DNA of 64,000 bases from Planctomycetota bacterium (GCA_016713175.1 JADJPQ010000001.1:124001-188000); one strand, 5' to 3'. Positions 8,203-17,498 are shown, counted from the first letter of the stretch. The notes: a model not told the origin generated them from the letters alone. A program made the numbers and translations.

Positions 8203-10095
8203 ATGACAACCCCGCACGTCTCCAGCATCGACGACGCCGCGCTCGCGGCCGTGCTGGAACGGCACTTCGGCTTCGCCTCGTTGCGCCCGCTGCAGCGGCA
8301 AGCGGTCGACGCGGCGCTCGCCCGCCGCGATGCGCTGGTGGTGCTGCCGACCGGCGGCGGCAAGTCACTGTGCTATCAGTTGCCGCCGCTGCTCTCCGGC
8401 AGGCTGACGGTGGTCGTGTCGCCGTTGATCGCGCTGATGCAGGATCAGGTCGATGGCCTGCGGGTTGCCGGCGTCCCGGCTGCCGCCGCGCATTCCAACC
8501 TGACCGCGCGTGAACGCGGCGAACTGCACCGCTGGCAGCAAGGCGATGGCCTGCGGCTGTTGTACGTCGCGCCCGAACGGTTGTTCACCGATTCGATGCT
8601 GGGTTGGCTCGCCGAACGCGAAGTCGGTGCCGTGGCGATCGACGAAGCCCACTGCATCAGTCAGTGGGGCCACGATTTCCGCCCCGAATACCGCCGCCTG
8701 GCCGAGTTGCGCGCCGTGCTGCCGCACGTGCCGTTCCATGCCTACACGGCGACCGCGACGCCGCGCGTGCGCGCCGACATCCGGGCGCAGCTCGACCTGC
8801 GCGAGCCGGTCGAGCTGATCGGCACGTTCGATCGCCCGAATCTGACCTATCGCGTGCTGCCGCGGCAGGCGCTGGCCGAACAGGTCGCCGACGCCGTGCG
8901 TCGTCACCCCGACGCCGCTTCGATCGTCTACTGCATCGCCCGCAAGGACACCGAGTCGATGGTCGAGGCCCTGCGGGAACGCGGCATCCAGGCGGCGGCC
9001 TACCACGCCGGCATGGCCGCCGGCGAACGCACGAAGATCAGCGCCGATTTCCGCGCCGAACGGCTGCATGTCGTCGTCGCCACCGTCGCGTTCGGCATGG
9101 GCATCGATCGCGGCGACGTGCGGTTGGTGGTGCATGCCGGCATGCCCAAGAGCATCGAGCACTACCAGCAGGAGACCGGTCGCGCCGGCCGCGATGGCCT
9201 GCCGGCCGAGTGTCTGCTGCTCTATTCGGGCGCCGACGCCGCGAAGTGGCGGTCGGTGATCGAGCGCAGTGCCGAAGAGGCGGGCGGCATCACCGAGGCG
9301 ACGCAAGCGCAGCTCGGGCTGCTGACGCAGATGCAGCGGTTTGCCGGCGGCACGCGCTGCCGGCATCGGTTGCTGTCCGAGTACTTCGGCCAGCGCTACG
9401 AGCCCGATGATTGCGGCGCCTGCGACGTCTGTCTGCACGAACTCGAGCCGGTGCCCGACAGCCATGTCATCGCGCAGAAGATCCTGTCGGCGGTGGCACG
9501 TACGCGCGAGACGTTCGGTTCGGGGCACGTGATCGATGTGCTGCGCGGCAAGGTGACGCCGAAGGTCAAGAGCTACGGCCACGACCGGCTGTCGACGTTC
9601 GGGCTGCTGCGCGATCTGCCGGTCCCCCGCTTGTTGAACTTCATCGATCAGCTGATCGACGCTGGCGATCTGGCGCGTTCGGGTGGCGAGTATCCGGTGC
9701 TGAAGTTGACGCCCGGCTCGGCCGAGGTGTTCAAGAACCTGCGCCAGGCGGTCCTGATGATGCCCAAGATCGCACTGGCGGCGAAGCCGCGGCGCGAACG
9801 CGGAACCCGCGGCGAGGCGGAGGTCGAAGAGATCGAGTTGTCTGGCGCCGACGAACGGTTGTTCGCCGAACTGCGCGCGTTGCGCCGCACGATCGCGGCC
9901 GAGCTGGCCGTGCCGCCGTACGTGGTGTTCCACGACGTCACGCTGCAGGACCTGGCGAAGAAGCGCCCGCGCGATCGCGACGCCATGCTGCGCATCAAGC
10001 GGATCGGCGAACGCAAGTTCGAAGCGTTCGGCGAACGGTTCCTGGCGGCGATCGCGGCATTCGCCGCCGGCGCCGCCGGCGCGTCGGGCCGCTGA
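8203..10095 (+). CDS. recQ: ATP-dependent DNA helicase RecQ
   Basis: RecQ is a 3'-5' DNA helicase for recombination and replication-fork repair. The 630-residue length and domain order match bacterial RecQ. Helicase lobe 1 has Walker A PTGGGKS (49-55), DEAH (147-150) and the RecQ signature CISQWGHDFRPEY. Lobe 2 has FGMGIDRGDVR and the QQETGRAGRDG motif. The zinc-binding cysteines are Cys386, 404, 407 and 410 (RCRHRLLSEYFGQ; DDCGACDVC). A winged-helix RQC region follows (VIDVLRGKVTPKVKSYGHD). A C-terminal HRDC domain spans about 545-620. I chose the ATG at 8203 as it starts just before the conserved region. Confidence 0.95.
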   Translation: MTTPHVSSIDDAALAAVLERHFGFASLRPLQRQAVDAALARRDALVVLPTGGGKSLCYQLPPLLSGRLTVVVSPLIALMQDQVDGLRVAGVPAAAAHSNLTARERGELHRWQQGDGLRLLYVAPERLFTDSMLGWLAEREVGAVAIDEAHCISQWGHDFRPEYRRLAELRAVLPHVPFHAYTATATPRVRADIRAQLDLREPVELIGTFDRPNLTYRVLPRQALAEQVADAVRRHPDAASIVYCIARKDTESMVEALRERGIQAAAYHAGMAAGERTKISADFRAERLHVVVATVAFGMGIDRGDVRLVVHAGMPKSIEHYQQETGRAGRDGLPAECLLLYSGADAAKWRSVIERSAEEAGGITEATQAQLGLLTQMQRFAGGTRCRHRLLSEYFGQRYEPDDCGACDVCLHELEPVPDSHVIAQKILSAVARTRETFGSGHVIDVLRGKVTPKVKSYGHDRLSTFGLLRDLPVPRLLNFIDQLIDAGDLARSGGEYPVLKLTPGSAEVFKNLRQAVLMMPKIALAAKPRRERGTRGEAEVEEIELSGADERLFAELRALRRTIAAELAVPPYVVFHDVTLQDLAKKRPRDRDAMLRIKRIGERKFEAFGERFLAAIAAFAAGAAGASGR

Positions 10096-10110
10096 CACCG
10101 TTCAGCGGCC
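10087..10110. terminator. Bidirectional hairpin enclosing both stop codons
   Basis: Perfect 9-bp arms lie at 10087-10095 (GGCCGCTGA) and 10102-10110 (TCAGCGGCC) with a 6-nt loop. The recQ TGA ends the left arm and the stop of the leftward gene opens the right arm. It is a likely shared terminator. Confidence 0.65.
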
Positions 10111-11838
10111 GATGTCGATGACCGTCTCCCGATCGCGATCCGGCTGCCATGGACCGTGCTGCGCGGCGCCGCGCAGCACGAACACGGACGGCCCCTCCGT
10201 TCCCTGGCTCAGCAGCGGGATCGACACCAACCCGGCGGCATCGGTCGTCAGCGGGTGCTGCCGGAGGTAGCGGTGATCACACCGGCCCGCGACCTCGCGC
10301 CGCAACGTGCGCAGGATGTGGACCGGCTCGGAGGTTGCTCGCCAGGTCCCGGCGGCCAGCGCCGTGCCGGCCGGTGCCGGGTCCTTGCCGGCGCGGACGA
10401 CGAGATGGGCGCGCGGCAACGGCGGCACCACCAGCGCGCCCGAGACGATCGACCGCATGTTCGCCGCGGTTTCGATGTCGACGGCCAGGCCGCGTTCGCC
10501 GTCGCGAAACGCCACCAGCCATGCATCGACGCCGAGCAGGCAACGGAACTGGCCGAACGGATCGGTGTGGAAGTTCGCCGGCAGACTCGGCGCCAGCATC
10601 GAACCACAGGCGACGAGCGTCCCCTGGATGCCCGCCAGCGGTTGGTTGTGTTCGTCGAGCAGTTGCCAGGCGGCCGGTCGCAGGCCGGCGAGTTCGGCGG
10701 TCATCGTCTGGCCGGGACTCCACGGTGGAATCCGCAGGAACGCCGGTGGTTCGCCGCCAACGTCGATGCGCAGCATCGTCTCCGTGGCAAGCGCCGGCAT
10801 CGCCAGCGGCATCAGGCCGTTCTGGTCGGTCGTGGCGACGACCAGTTCGGTGACGCGATTGGCACCGAATCCGTTCGCCAGCAACCGGACCTGCGCGCCC
10901 GGCACCGCCTCGCCGCGCCGGGCCACCTGCAAGGAAGCGACGGGACCGAGGACGACCGCCAGGGGTTCATCGGGTTTCTGGTCCTTGGGGTGCGGGAAGA
11001 GCCGCTTGCCATCGGTTCTCAGCAGGATCGGCATGCGGCCCGGGGCCGCGATGCGAACGATGGCCGGTTGCGGATGCAGGTGGCTTGGATCCGGCACCAG
11101 GAACGTCGCCAGGCCCGTCGCATCCGTCGTCGCGGCGACGCGCCACGAGGTGACCTCCGGCTGGTCGAACACCGCCGCCGGCGTTGGCAATGCGGGCAGT
11201 TGATGGGCGACGCTCGCGTTGCCGATCGGCTTGCCATCCTGATCTTGCACCAGGACCTGCAGCGTCCGCGGCGGCGGCATCGTCAGCGACCGTCCCGGTG
11301 TCCATGCCGCGCGGTGCACCACCTGGTTGTTGCCGTCGATGACCTGCAGCCAGACCGGTCCCGGCAGGCGCGGCGGTTCGTTGCGACGCAGGGGCGACCA
11401 GAACGGATTGACCGCCGCCGGACTCGCTTCGATCCGGAACGGGCCGATCGCCGTCCAGTCGGTCAACGGATCGATGGCCACGAGGTCCTTTGGCAGCACC
11501 TGCGTCAGGCGGAGCTCGATCGGCCGGCCGAGCACGACGCCTTCGGCGAGCGGCGAAACATGCGTGCCGATGGCATGCACGGCGAAGATCGAATGGGCGA
11601 ATCCTGGCTGAACACGCACCGAGAACTGCCCCTGGGCATCGGTCGTGGTGACCTGGCGGTGCGGCGGCGCCACGTCGTCGGCCACCGTTCGCAGCGACAC
11701 CTGCACGCGTGCGCCAGCGGCCGGTGCGCCGAGTTGGTCGAATACCCGTCCGACCACGGGAACCTGCTGCTGCGCTCTCGCAAGCGGCAACCATGGGCTG
11801 ATGGCGAGCAACACCCGGACGACGTTGGTCCCGACCAT
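10102..11838 (-). CDS. Secreted carboxypeptidase-regulatory-like repeat protein
   Basis: This 578-residue exported protein has signal MVGTNVVRVLLAISPWLPLARA and mature QQQVPV. Its first domain is a CarboxypepD_reg beta-sandwich (VVGRVFDQLGAPAAGARVQV). At least two more Ig-like folds of the same kind follow (VLVQDQDGKPIGNASVAHQL; ARRGEAVPGAQVRLLANG). Such domains bind sugars or proteins or act as spacers; there are no catalytic motifs. The start at 11838 is chosen for the signal peptide; the open frame continues upstream to 11997. Two other genes in this window (at 14341 and the sigma-factor fusion at 23610) carry related repeats. The gene is divergent from the secreted protein at 12052, with 213 bp between. 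Confidence 0.7.
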   Translation of the reverse strand: MVGTNVVRVLLAISPWLPLARAQQQVPVVGRVFDQLGAPAAGARVQVSLRTVADDVAPPHRQVTTTDAQGQFSVRVQPGFAHSIFAVHAIGTHVSPLAEGVVLGRPIELRLTQVLPKDLVAIDPLTDWTAIGPFRIEASPAAVNPFWSPLRRNEPPRLPGPVWLQVIDGNNQVVHRAAWTPGRSLTMPPPRTLQVLVQDQDGKPIGNASVAHQLPALPTPAAVFDQPEVTSWRVAATTDATGLATFLVPDPSHLHPQPAIVRIAAPGRMPILLRTDGKRLFPHPKDQKPDEPLAVVLGPVASLQVARRGEAVPGAQVRLLANGFGANRVTELVVATTDQNGLMPLAMPALATETMLRIDVGGEPPAFLRIPPWSPGQTMTAELAGLRPAAWQLLDEHNQPLAGIQGTLVACGSMLAPSLPANFHTDPFGQFRCLLGVDAWLVAFRDGERGLAVDIETAANMRSIVSGALVVPPLPRAHLVVRAGKDPAPAGTALAAGTWRATSEPVHILRTLRREVAGRCDHRYLRQHPLTTDAAGLVSIPLLSQGTEGPSVFVLRGAAQHGPWQPDRDRETVIDIGR

Positions 11839-12003
11839 GCCGGCAGCATACGCGTCGAAGCGTGTCATCGGCCGAGGTCGATCGTCCGTTCGCGGTTGCG
11901 TTGCAGCTGCCTTGGCCCGATCGTCGCCCGGCACGGCCATGCTGGTCTTGACCATGGACCACCATACGCGGTTCTCGTCGCGAGACTCCGACCGCAATGG
12001 AAC

Positions 12004-12031
12004 TTGCCGGGCTGCGTGGTGCGACTATCCT
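12004..12031 (+). promoter_or_regulatory. Candidate sigma-70-like promoter
   Basis: TTGCCG (12004-12009) and TATCCT (12026-12031) are separated by 16 bp and lie about 20 nt before the ATG at 12052. The match to a -35/-10 pair is moderate. The position in a 213-bp divergent intergenic region makes it plausible. Confidence 0.35.
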
Positions 12032-12051
12032 TCTCCAGGGGCATGCTGCCG

Positions 12052-13158
12052 ATGAACCAGACGATCGCGATCATGGCGTGCGCGGTGTTCCCGTTGACAG
12101 CGCAGGGAGCGTGGGTGATCGACAGCCAGCTCGACCAGCTGTTCACGCTCGATCTCGCCACCGGCACCCCCACCCTCGTCGGCAGCACGCTCAACAACGG
12201 GCTCGACGCGCCCGCGGACCTGTGCTGGCGTGACGACACCAACGAGATCTACGCCGTCGACCTGGCCGGCGGCGAGGTCGGCTACTTTTCGACCGGGACG
12301 GCGACGTTCATCGTCCGCTGGAACACCACGATCAGCGGCTTCCAGGCCCTGGCCTGGGATGCGGAGGAACGGCGCTTCTGGCTGCACAACCAGGCCAACA
12401 CGCTGTACTCGCTCGACCCGACCAACGGCGCGCTGACCTTGATCGGCGGCATCTCGGGCAGCCCGATCATCACCTCGCTCGAGGTCGACGCCCAGGGCCG
12501 GCTGTGGGCGCTCGACTCGGCGACCGGCGGGGTCTTCGAAATGAACAAGACGACCGGCGCGGCGACGCGGCGCGCGACGACGTCCACTGGCATGCAGGGT
12601 CTGGCGATCGACGCCGTGGGGAACTGGTTTGCCGTCAACGCCGCGACCGACACGCTGTATCGCATCGACCCGGTGACCGGTACCGCCACGGCGGTCGGGC
12701 CGACCGCCGGAGTGCCGTTGGCGAAGGGTCTCGCGATCGCCGGCACCGCTGCCCAGCGGGGTGGCACCGCCTGCGCGGACGGCGCCGGCAGCACCCGTCG
12801 TCTGACCTGGACGGGAAGTTCGGCGTTGGGCGGCACGCTGCAGCTCGGCGTCGACGCCGGCGCGAGTCCCATGTTCGCGCTGATGATGTTCGGCTTCTCG
12901 GCAAGGCAGGCCGGGCCGTTGACGCTGCCGGCCGAACTGACCCAGTTCGGTGCTCCGGGTTGCCGCCTCTACACTGGCCCGGACGCGATGGCCGGGCCGA
13001 TCCAGACCGGAACTACGCTGCCGGTACCGATGCCCTCGGCACCGGCGACCGTCGGCATGGTCGTGTTCACGCAGGCCACGATCCTCGATTCTTCGCCGGG
13101 TGCCAATGCCGCCGGACTGGCGTTTTCGGACCTGCTGCGGATGATCGTCGTGCCGTGA
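12052..13158 (+). CDS. Secreted beta-propeller-like protein with the shared C-terminal domain
   Basis: The protein has 368 residues with signal MNQTIAIMACAVFPLTA and mature QGAW. Residues about 20-235 are propeller-like repeats of the pattern LDLATGTPTLVGSTL, LDPTNGALTLIGGI and IDPVTGTATAVGPT, as in exported DUF4394/NHL-type proteins. The last 120 residues follow the shared C-terminal module (SPMFALMMFGFSARQAG, then FGAPGCRLYTGPDAM). I prefer the ATG at 12052 over 12043 because AGGGG at 12037-12041 is then properly spaced. The role is unknown; it is probably a surface protein. A relative with the same layout lies at 31579. Confidence 0.7.
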   Translation: MNQTIAIMACAVFPLTAQGAWVIDSQLDQLFTLDLATGTPTLVGSTLNNGLDAPADLCWRDDTNEIYAVDLAGGEVGYFSTGTATFIVRWNTTISGFQALAWDAEERRFWLHNQANTLYSLDPTNGALTLIGGISGSPIITSLEVDAQGRLWALDSATGGVFEMNKTTGAATRRATTSTGMQGLAIDAVGNWFAVNAATDTLYRIDPVTGTATAVGPTAGVPLAKGLAIAGTAAQRGGTACADGAGSTRRLTWTGSSALGGTLQLGVDAGASPMFALMMFGFSARQAGPLTLPAELTQFGAPGCRLYTGPDAMAGPIQTGTTLPVPMPSAPATVGMVVFTQATILDSSPGANAAGLAFSDLLRMIVVP

Positions 13159-13174
13159 ACCACGGCACCCGACG

Positions 13175-14194
13175 ATGAACCTCGCCGCCATCAACCTGAT
13201 CAACATCGGTCTGATGCTGCTGGCGGCGGCCATCGCGTTCGTCGTGCCGTTCGAGACGTTCTTGTTCGCCTATGCAGTGCTCGGCCCGCTGCATTACCTG
13301 ACGCAGATCTCGTGGTTGCACGAACGGCAGTACTTCGCCCGCGGCAAGCGCGATTGGGTGTTCCTGGCAGGTCTGACGGTCGCCATCACGGTGCTGAACC
13401 TGATCGCGATGGAACGCGGGGCCGGCATGCACTGGGGCATGCTCGGCGTCGATCTGATGGTCTGGAGCCTGTTCTGGTCGTTGCTGCTGGTGGTGACCGA
13501 GGACAAGACGCTGCGCACCGTTGGCGGCGTGATCTTCGCGGTCGTGCTGTTCTTCCTGCACGGCAAAGGGCCTGCGGACTCGAACCAGATGCTCTACGTG
13601 GTGGGCGGCGTGTTCTTGCCGACCCTGATCCATGTGTTCGTGTTCACCGGCGCGTTCATCGTCTACGGCGCGGCCAGGAACCGCAGCCTGACGGCGTGGC
13701 TGTCGGTCCTGGTATTCCTCGGCTGCGGCGCCGCGGCACTCCTCGCGCAGCCTGGGACACTCGGCTACTCGGCTACGGACTACGCCAGGCAGTCGTACTC
13801 GGTGTTGCAGAACATGCACTCGACCCTGCTCCAGTACACGCCACTGCTCGGCGGGACCGGCAGGCCACTGCAGTACGAGGAATTCTTCACCGACGAGACC
13901 AGCCTGCGGCTCGGCCGGTTGCTCGGCTTTGCCTACACCTATCATTACCTGAACTGGTTCTCCAAGACCTCGGTCATCCGTTGGCACAAGGTCCCGCGCC
14001 GCCGGCTGTTGGGTGTGGTGGTGGTGTGGGCGGTTTCAGTCGCTTTGTACGCCTGGGACTTCGCGTTGGGCCTGCGCTGGCTTTTGCTGCTGAGCCTGGC
14101 GCATGTGGTCTTGGAGTTCCCGCTCGACTGGAAGACGCTGCTGGCAATACCCCGCGATCTTGGCGTTGGAAGGAAAACCTCGCCGTCGGTGTGA
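13175..14194 (+). CDS. Multi-pass membrane protein of unknown function
   Basis: This 339-residue protein has about nine hydrophobic segments. Conserved-looking polar residues sit in or near the membrane: LGPLHYLTQISWLHERQYF near the N-terminus, LIHVFVFTGAFIVYG in the middle, YTYHYLNWFSKTSVIRWHKV and LSLAHVVLEFPLDWKTLL near the C-terminus. Intramembrane histidines like these can bind metal, as in membrane oxygenases of the Brp/Blh type. However, no diagnostic motif of that family is present, so this remains a guess. It starts 17 bp after the upstream secreted-protein gene and may be co-transcribed with it. Confidence 0.65.
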   Translation: MNLAAINLINIGLMLLAAAIAFVVPFETFLFAYAVLGPLHYLTQISWLHERQYFARGKRDWVFLAGLTVAITVLNLIAMERGAGMHWGMLGVDLMVWSLFWSLLLVVTEDKTLRTVGGVIFAVVLFFLHGKGPADSNQMLYVVGGVFLPTLIHVFVFTGAFIVYGAARNRSLTAWLSVLVFLGCGAAALLAQPGTLGYSATDYARQSYSVLQNMHSTLLQYTPLLGGTGRPLQYEEFFTDETSLRLGRLLGFAYTYHYLNWFSKTSVIRWHKVPRRRLLGVVVVWAVSVALYAWDFALGLRWLLLLSLAHVVLEFPLDWKTLLAIPRDLGVGRKTSPSV

Positions 14195-14340
14195 GGACGC
14201 GATGCTGATACGGAGTCTCAGCGGTGCTGTCCCGCTGGTGGCTCTGGCCTCGGCGCGCGCCACCTGCGCGATGCCTTCGTCGGGCGGGTTGCAGCGGTGG
14301 CTGGGTGGCGTTTGCGCCGGCGCTGCCTGATGATGCGGGG

Positions 14341-16134
14341 ATGCACTGGTCGTTGCCGCCGCTGTTCGGTTGTCTGTCGTTCCTGCTGCCGGCCCAGGAC
14401 CAGAGGCCACTGATCGGGCGCGTCGTCGACGCCGCGGGCGAGCCGGTGGCCGGTGCCGAAGTGACGGTCGCCTGGAGTGGCGCCGATCAGCCCGAGCTGG
14501 CGTCGACGACCACGGCGAACGGCGAAGCCGATGGCCGTGGCTACTTCAAGATCCAGGCCCCGGTCGGGCGCCGTCTCTGGGTCTGGGCCATCGGCAAGAA
14601 CGACGAGGCGGGCAAGTATGCAGCCTCCGAAGTGATCGACTGCGTGGTCGGCATGCCGCGATTGCAGGTCGTCGTCGACAAGGACCTGTTCGATCGGCCG
14701 ATCCAGGTGACCGGGCTCGACGGTTGGCCGGAGCTGGCGCCGTTCACGCTGCGCTACCACCTGGTGCCGTTCCTCGATCTGGCCGTGGACCTGCCGCTCG
14801 ACGCCCAAGGAGCCTGTCGGCCGCCGCGCCGGCCGCACACGACCTCCTGGGTGCAGTTGCTCGATGCGCGTGGCAATCCATGGCTTTGCGAACGGGCGAA
14901 TGAGGGCGACCTGAAATTGCCGGCGGCGCAATCGCTGCCGATCGAAGTGGTGGACGATGCCGGCAAGCCGGTGGCCGATGCGGAGATCCTGCACCGGATC
15001 GGCGACCTGCGCGATTGGTCGGCGCGCTACGGCAGTACGCAGCGCGAGTGCTGGCAGGTGGTCGGCAAGACCGACGCCGACGGCAAGGCGATCGTGAAGG
15101 TCGCCTTGGCCGAAGACCCGCTGCAGGCGGAAAAGCCGCGCGACCTGTTGCTGATGGCGCGCAAGAACGGTCATGCACCTTCGCACGGTGGCTTCGACGA
15201 GAAGTGGTTCCTCGACGGCGTGCAGCTCGGGGATGGCGAGAAGCCGAAGGCGTTCAAGTTCACGCTGGCGAAGGCCGAGCCGCTGACCGGCGTGCTGGCG
15301 TTGCCCGGAACGCGGCCGCCGGCGGTGCTGGTGCGGTGGACGAGCAAGATCAAGTTCCAGAACGGCTGGACCCACCTCGATCGTTCCGAACGGCTGCCGG
15401 TCGCGGCGGACGGGACGATCGCGGTGGCGTTGCCGTCGGATGCGTACCAGGTCGCGTTCTTTGCGCCGCCGGTGGAACTGGTGGCGGAGGATGGCCGGCG
15501 GCGATTGGTGCCGGTGGTGTTGCCGACCGTGGGCGAGACGCGGACCGGGCGGGTCGAACTGGGCGGTGCGAAGTCGGTGAAGTTCACGATTGCGTCGGCT
15601 GACGGGTCACCGCTCGGGGCGATGCAGGTGCTGGCGTGCAATGAGGTCAACGGCAATCTGGCGACCAGTCCGGCGGCGGCGGTGTTGCAGGTGTCGGCGT
15701 CGGGGAGCGGTGAGGTGCTGGTGGCGTCGGCGGGCGCGTGGCTGTTGGCGTTCGGTGAGCAGGGGTATGCGTTCGCTCGCCTCGCGGATCCGGCGGCGTC
15801 GTCGAAGGTGGAGCTGAAGCTGGAACCGTTCGCGGCCGTGCGGGGGCAGGTCGTGGATGACCAGGGTCAGCCGGTGCCAGGGGCGCGGGTGTCGGTGCAC
15901 CGGACGAGTTCGCGCGGTGGGATGCGTGGGGCGGATGGGATGGTGTTGGATACGATAGCGTCGCTGGCGCGGTCGCAGATGGATCGCGTGGTGACGGATG
16001 CGGAGGGGAAGTTCGTGATGCGGTTCCTGCCAAGGCCTGGGTTGACGATGCAGGCGCGGGCGTCGAAGGGCGGGAAGCAGACTGAGTCGTTTGCCGTGGA
16101 GGAGGGGGCGGAGGTCAGTCTGGTCTGGAAGTAG
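14341..16134 (+). CDS. Secreted carboxypeptidase-regulatory-like repeat protein
   Basis: The protein has 597 residues with signal MHWSLPPLFGCLSFLLPA and mature QDQRP. It begins and ends with CarboxypepD_reg-like beta-sandwich domains (LIGRVVDAAGEPVAGAEVTV; VRGQVVDDQGQPVPGARVSV), with at least one similar domain between (IEVVDDAGKPVADAEILH). No enzyme motifs are visible. It is a paralogue-like partner of the protein at 10102-11838. The 3' half of the gene uses G-ending codons far more than the 5' half. The ATG at 14341 was chosen because upstream residues would bury the signal peptide. Confidence 0.7.
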   Translation: MHWSLPPLFGCLSFLLPAQDQRPLIGRVVDAAGEPVAGAEVTVAWSGADQPELASTTTANGEADGRGYFKIQAPVGRRLWVWAIGKNDEAGKYAASEVIDCVVGMPRLQVVVDKDLFDRPIQVTGLDGWPELAPFTLRYHLVPFLDLAVDLPLDAQGACRPPRRPHTTSWVQLLDARGNPWLCERANEGDLKLPAAQSLPIEVVDDAGKPVADAEILHRIGDLRDWSARYGSTQRECWQVVGKTDADGKAIVKVALAEDPLQAEKPRDLLLMARKNGHAPSHGGFDEKWFLDGVQLGDGEKPKAFKFTLAKAEPLTGVLALPGTRPPAVLVRWTSKIKFQNGWTHLDRSERLPVAADGTIAVALPSDAYQVAFFAPPVELVAEDGRRRLVPVVLPTVGETRTGRVELGGAKSVKFTIASADGSPLGAMQVLACNEVNGNLATSPAAAVLQVSASGSGEVLVASAGAWLLAFGEQGYAFARLADPAASSKVELKLEPFAAVRGQVVDDQGQPVPGARVSVHRTSSRGGMRGADGMVLDTIASLARSQMDRVVTDAEGKFVMRFLPRPGLTMQARASKGGKQTESFAVEEGAEVSLVWK

Positions 16135-16259
16135 TTTGCAGTGGGGCATGCCGACGGCACGTCGACACGTCGATGGCGGCGTGGTGTTCAGCGACGCTCG
16201 ACTCAGTGTGATCGCCACGCCTTGATGGTGCTGGCGCCGCGCTGCGTCATGATGGGGGG

Positions 16260-16565
16260 ATGAACCACAAGCCCGGACAGCCGAACGCGTTCCTGGTCGA
16301 ACGCGGCCCCGACGGATCGTTCACCAAGGAGACGCTGCAGCGCGCGATGAAGGCCCTGAAGAAGCGGCTGAAGGTCACGCGGCTCGACGACGAATCGCGG
16401 CTCGGGCACGACGCCATGACCAAGGGCGGGCGGTCGGGCATCGTGGCGGTCAAGCCGCCGGATCAGTATCCGGCTGAGGTGTGGCAGGCGCTGGAGGCCA
16501 AGGGCCGCATCAAGAGCATCGGGCACGGGCTCTACGAGGTGGTGGATCAGGGCGGCGGTGAGTGA
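16260..16565 (+). CDS. Small conserved-looking hypothetical protein
   Basis: This is a 101-residue basic, soluble protein (KETLQRAMKALKKRLKVTRL, GGRSGIVAVKPPDQYPAEVW, KGRIKSIGHGLYEVVDQ). Alternating helix and strand composition and consistent GC-rich third positions support coding. I recognise no family. The ordering (helical Lys-rich segment, then a short beta part) could suit a small winged-helix DNA-binding fold, but this is only inference. Confidence 0.55.
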   Translation: MNHKPGQPNAFLVERGPDGSFTKETLQRAMKALKKRLKVTRLDDESRLGHDAMTKGGRSGIVAVKPPDQYPAEVWQALEAKGRIKSIGHGLYEVVDQGGGE

Positions 16566-16717
16566 ATTCGGGCAAAAGGAGTCGTTCGGCTTTGCCCGCC
16601 AGCGCCACCAGCAGGCTGGAACACAGGACCGGCATCAGCCCCTCCGAACGGGCTGAACGGGGGCTGTCACCGCCTTTCCACGCCGACCCGACTCGTGCGA
16701 TGATGGCCGCGTTCGCC

Positions 16718-16981
16718 ATGAGCACCATCAGCTTCGACATCCCACAAGAACTCGCGGCATCACTCGCGAGGTTCGGCCCCGACATTTCGCGGACCGCGAA
16801 GGAAGCTTTCCTCGTCGACCTCTACCGTCGGCGTGCCATCACCATCCGGGCCCTTCGTGAAGTTCTGGGCTTGGCACGCATCGAAGTGGATGCAGTACTG
16901 GCGAGGCATGAAGTTTCTCACGACCTGAGTGTCGAAGAGTTCGACGCACAGGCAGACGTGCTCCGGCAGCGCCTGCAATGA
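16718..16981 (+). CDS. UPF0175-family antitoxin
   Basis: This 87-residue protein has the UPF0175 pattern: MSTISFDIPQELAASLARFG at the N-terminus, AKEAFLVDLYRRRAITIRAL as the helix pair, then LREVLGLARIEVDAVLARHE. UPF0175 proteins are small DNA-binding antitoxins that pair with DUF3368/PIN-like toxins and usually repress their own operon. The stop overlaps the ATG of the toxin gene (ATGA at 16978-16981), the usual translational coupling. A 7-bp hairpin (16636-16642 with 16660-16666) lies upstream. Confidence 0.8.
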   Translation: MSTISFDIPQELAASLARFGPDISRTAKEAFLVDLYRRRAITIRALREVLGLARIEVDAVLARHEVSHDLSVEEFDAQADVLRQRLQ

Positions 16982-17470
16982 GCGTTGTCGTCGTTTCCGA
17001 CACCACGGCATCAACTACCTCGTCGTCGTTCACCTGATCGAGGTTCTTCCACGGCTCTTCGACGAGGTTTGGGTCCCGACCGCCGTAATCGACGAGCTCG
17101 GTGATGCGGTGATGCCAAGGCGCCGGCTGCCGTCCGCAGGTTCGCGCTCTCGCCGCCGGAGTGGCTTGCGATCCGGGCACCGAAGAGTGTCGACCCGCAG
17201 CTGAATCTCGATGCTGGCGAGAATGCGGCCATTGCACTTGCGGAAGAACTCCGGGCAGACTTCATCCTCATCGATGAACGTGATGGCCGAGAACTCGCGA
17301 AGCGGCGAGGCTTGAAAGTCATTGGCTTGCTCAACATCCTGGACCAGGCAGACGAAGCGAAGCTCCTCGACCTCGACGGCGCTTTGCGCGCTCTGCGACA
17401 GACGAGTTTCCGCGTTGCGGATGACCTGGTGCAAGTACTTCTGCGGAGGCGCAGAGCACGGCAACAATGA
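16978..17470 (+). pseudogene. DUF3368/PIN-like toxin, two frameshifts
   Basis: The toxin expected after a UPF0175 gene is present in three successive frames. From the ATG at 16978 it reads MSVVVVSDTTA. After a one-base loss near 17008-17010 it continues INYLVVVHLIEVLPRLFDEV and WVPTAVIDELGDAV. After a second near 17115 it continues RRFALSPPEWLAIRAPKSVD, LDAGENAAIALAEELRADF, ILIDERDGRELAKRRGLKV and GLLNILDQADEA to the stop at 17468-17470. The joined product, about 163 residues, has the PIN-like acidic residues (SDTT, ExGEN-type, IDERDGR), so the family RNase fold was once intact. As it stands only a 19-residue peptide would be made. Toxin loss beside an intact antitoxin is a common decay route; two indels could also be sequencing errors. 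Confidence 0.8.
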
Positions 17471-17498
17471 CGGTTTCAGGCGGGCAGCGGCGAACACG

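Noticed and set aside
10156..12042. Very long open frame on the plus strand opposite the secreted repeat protein
   Set aside because: It is antisense to the 10102-11838 gene, Arg/Gln-rich and of no fold type; long antisense frames are expected in GC-rich DNA. Only its last part, from 12052, is a gene.
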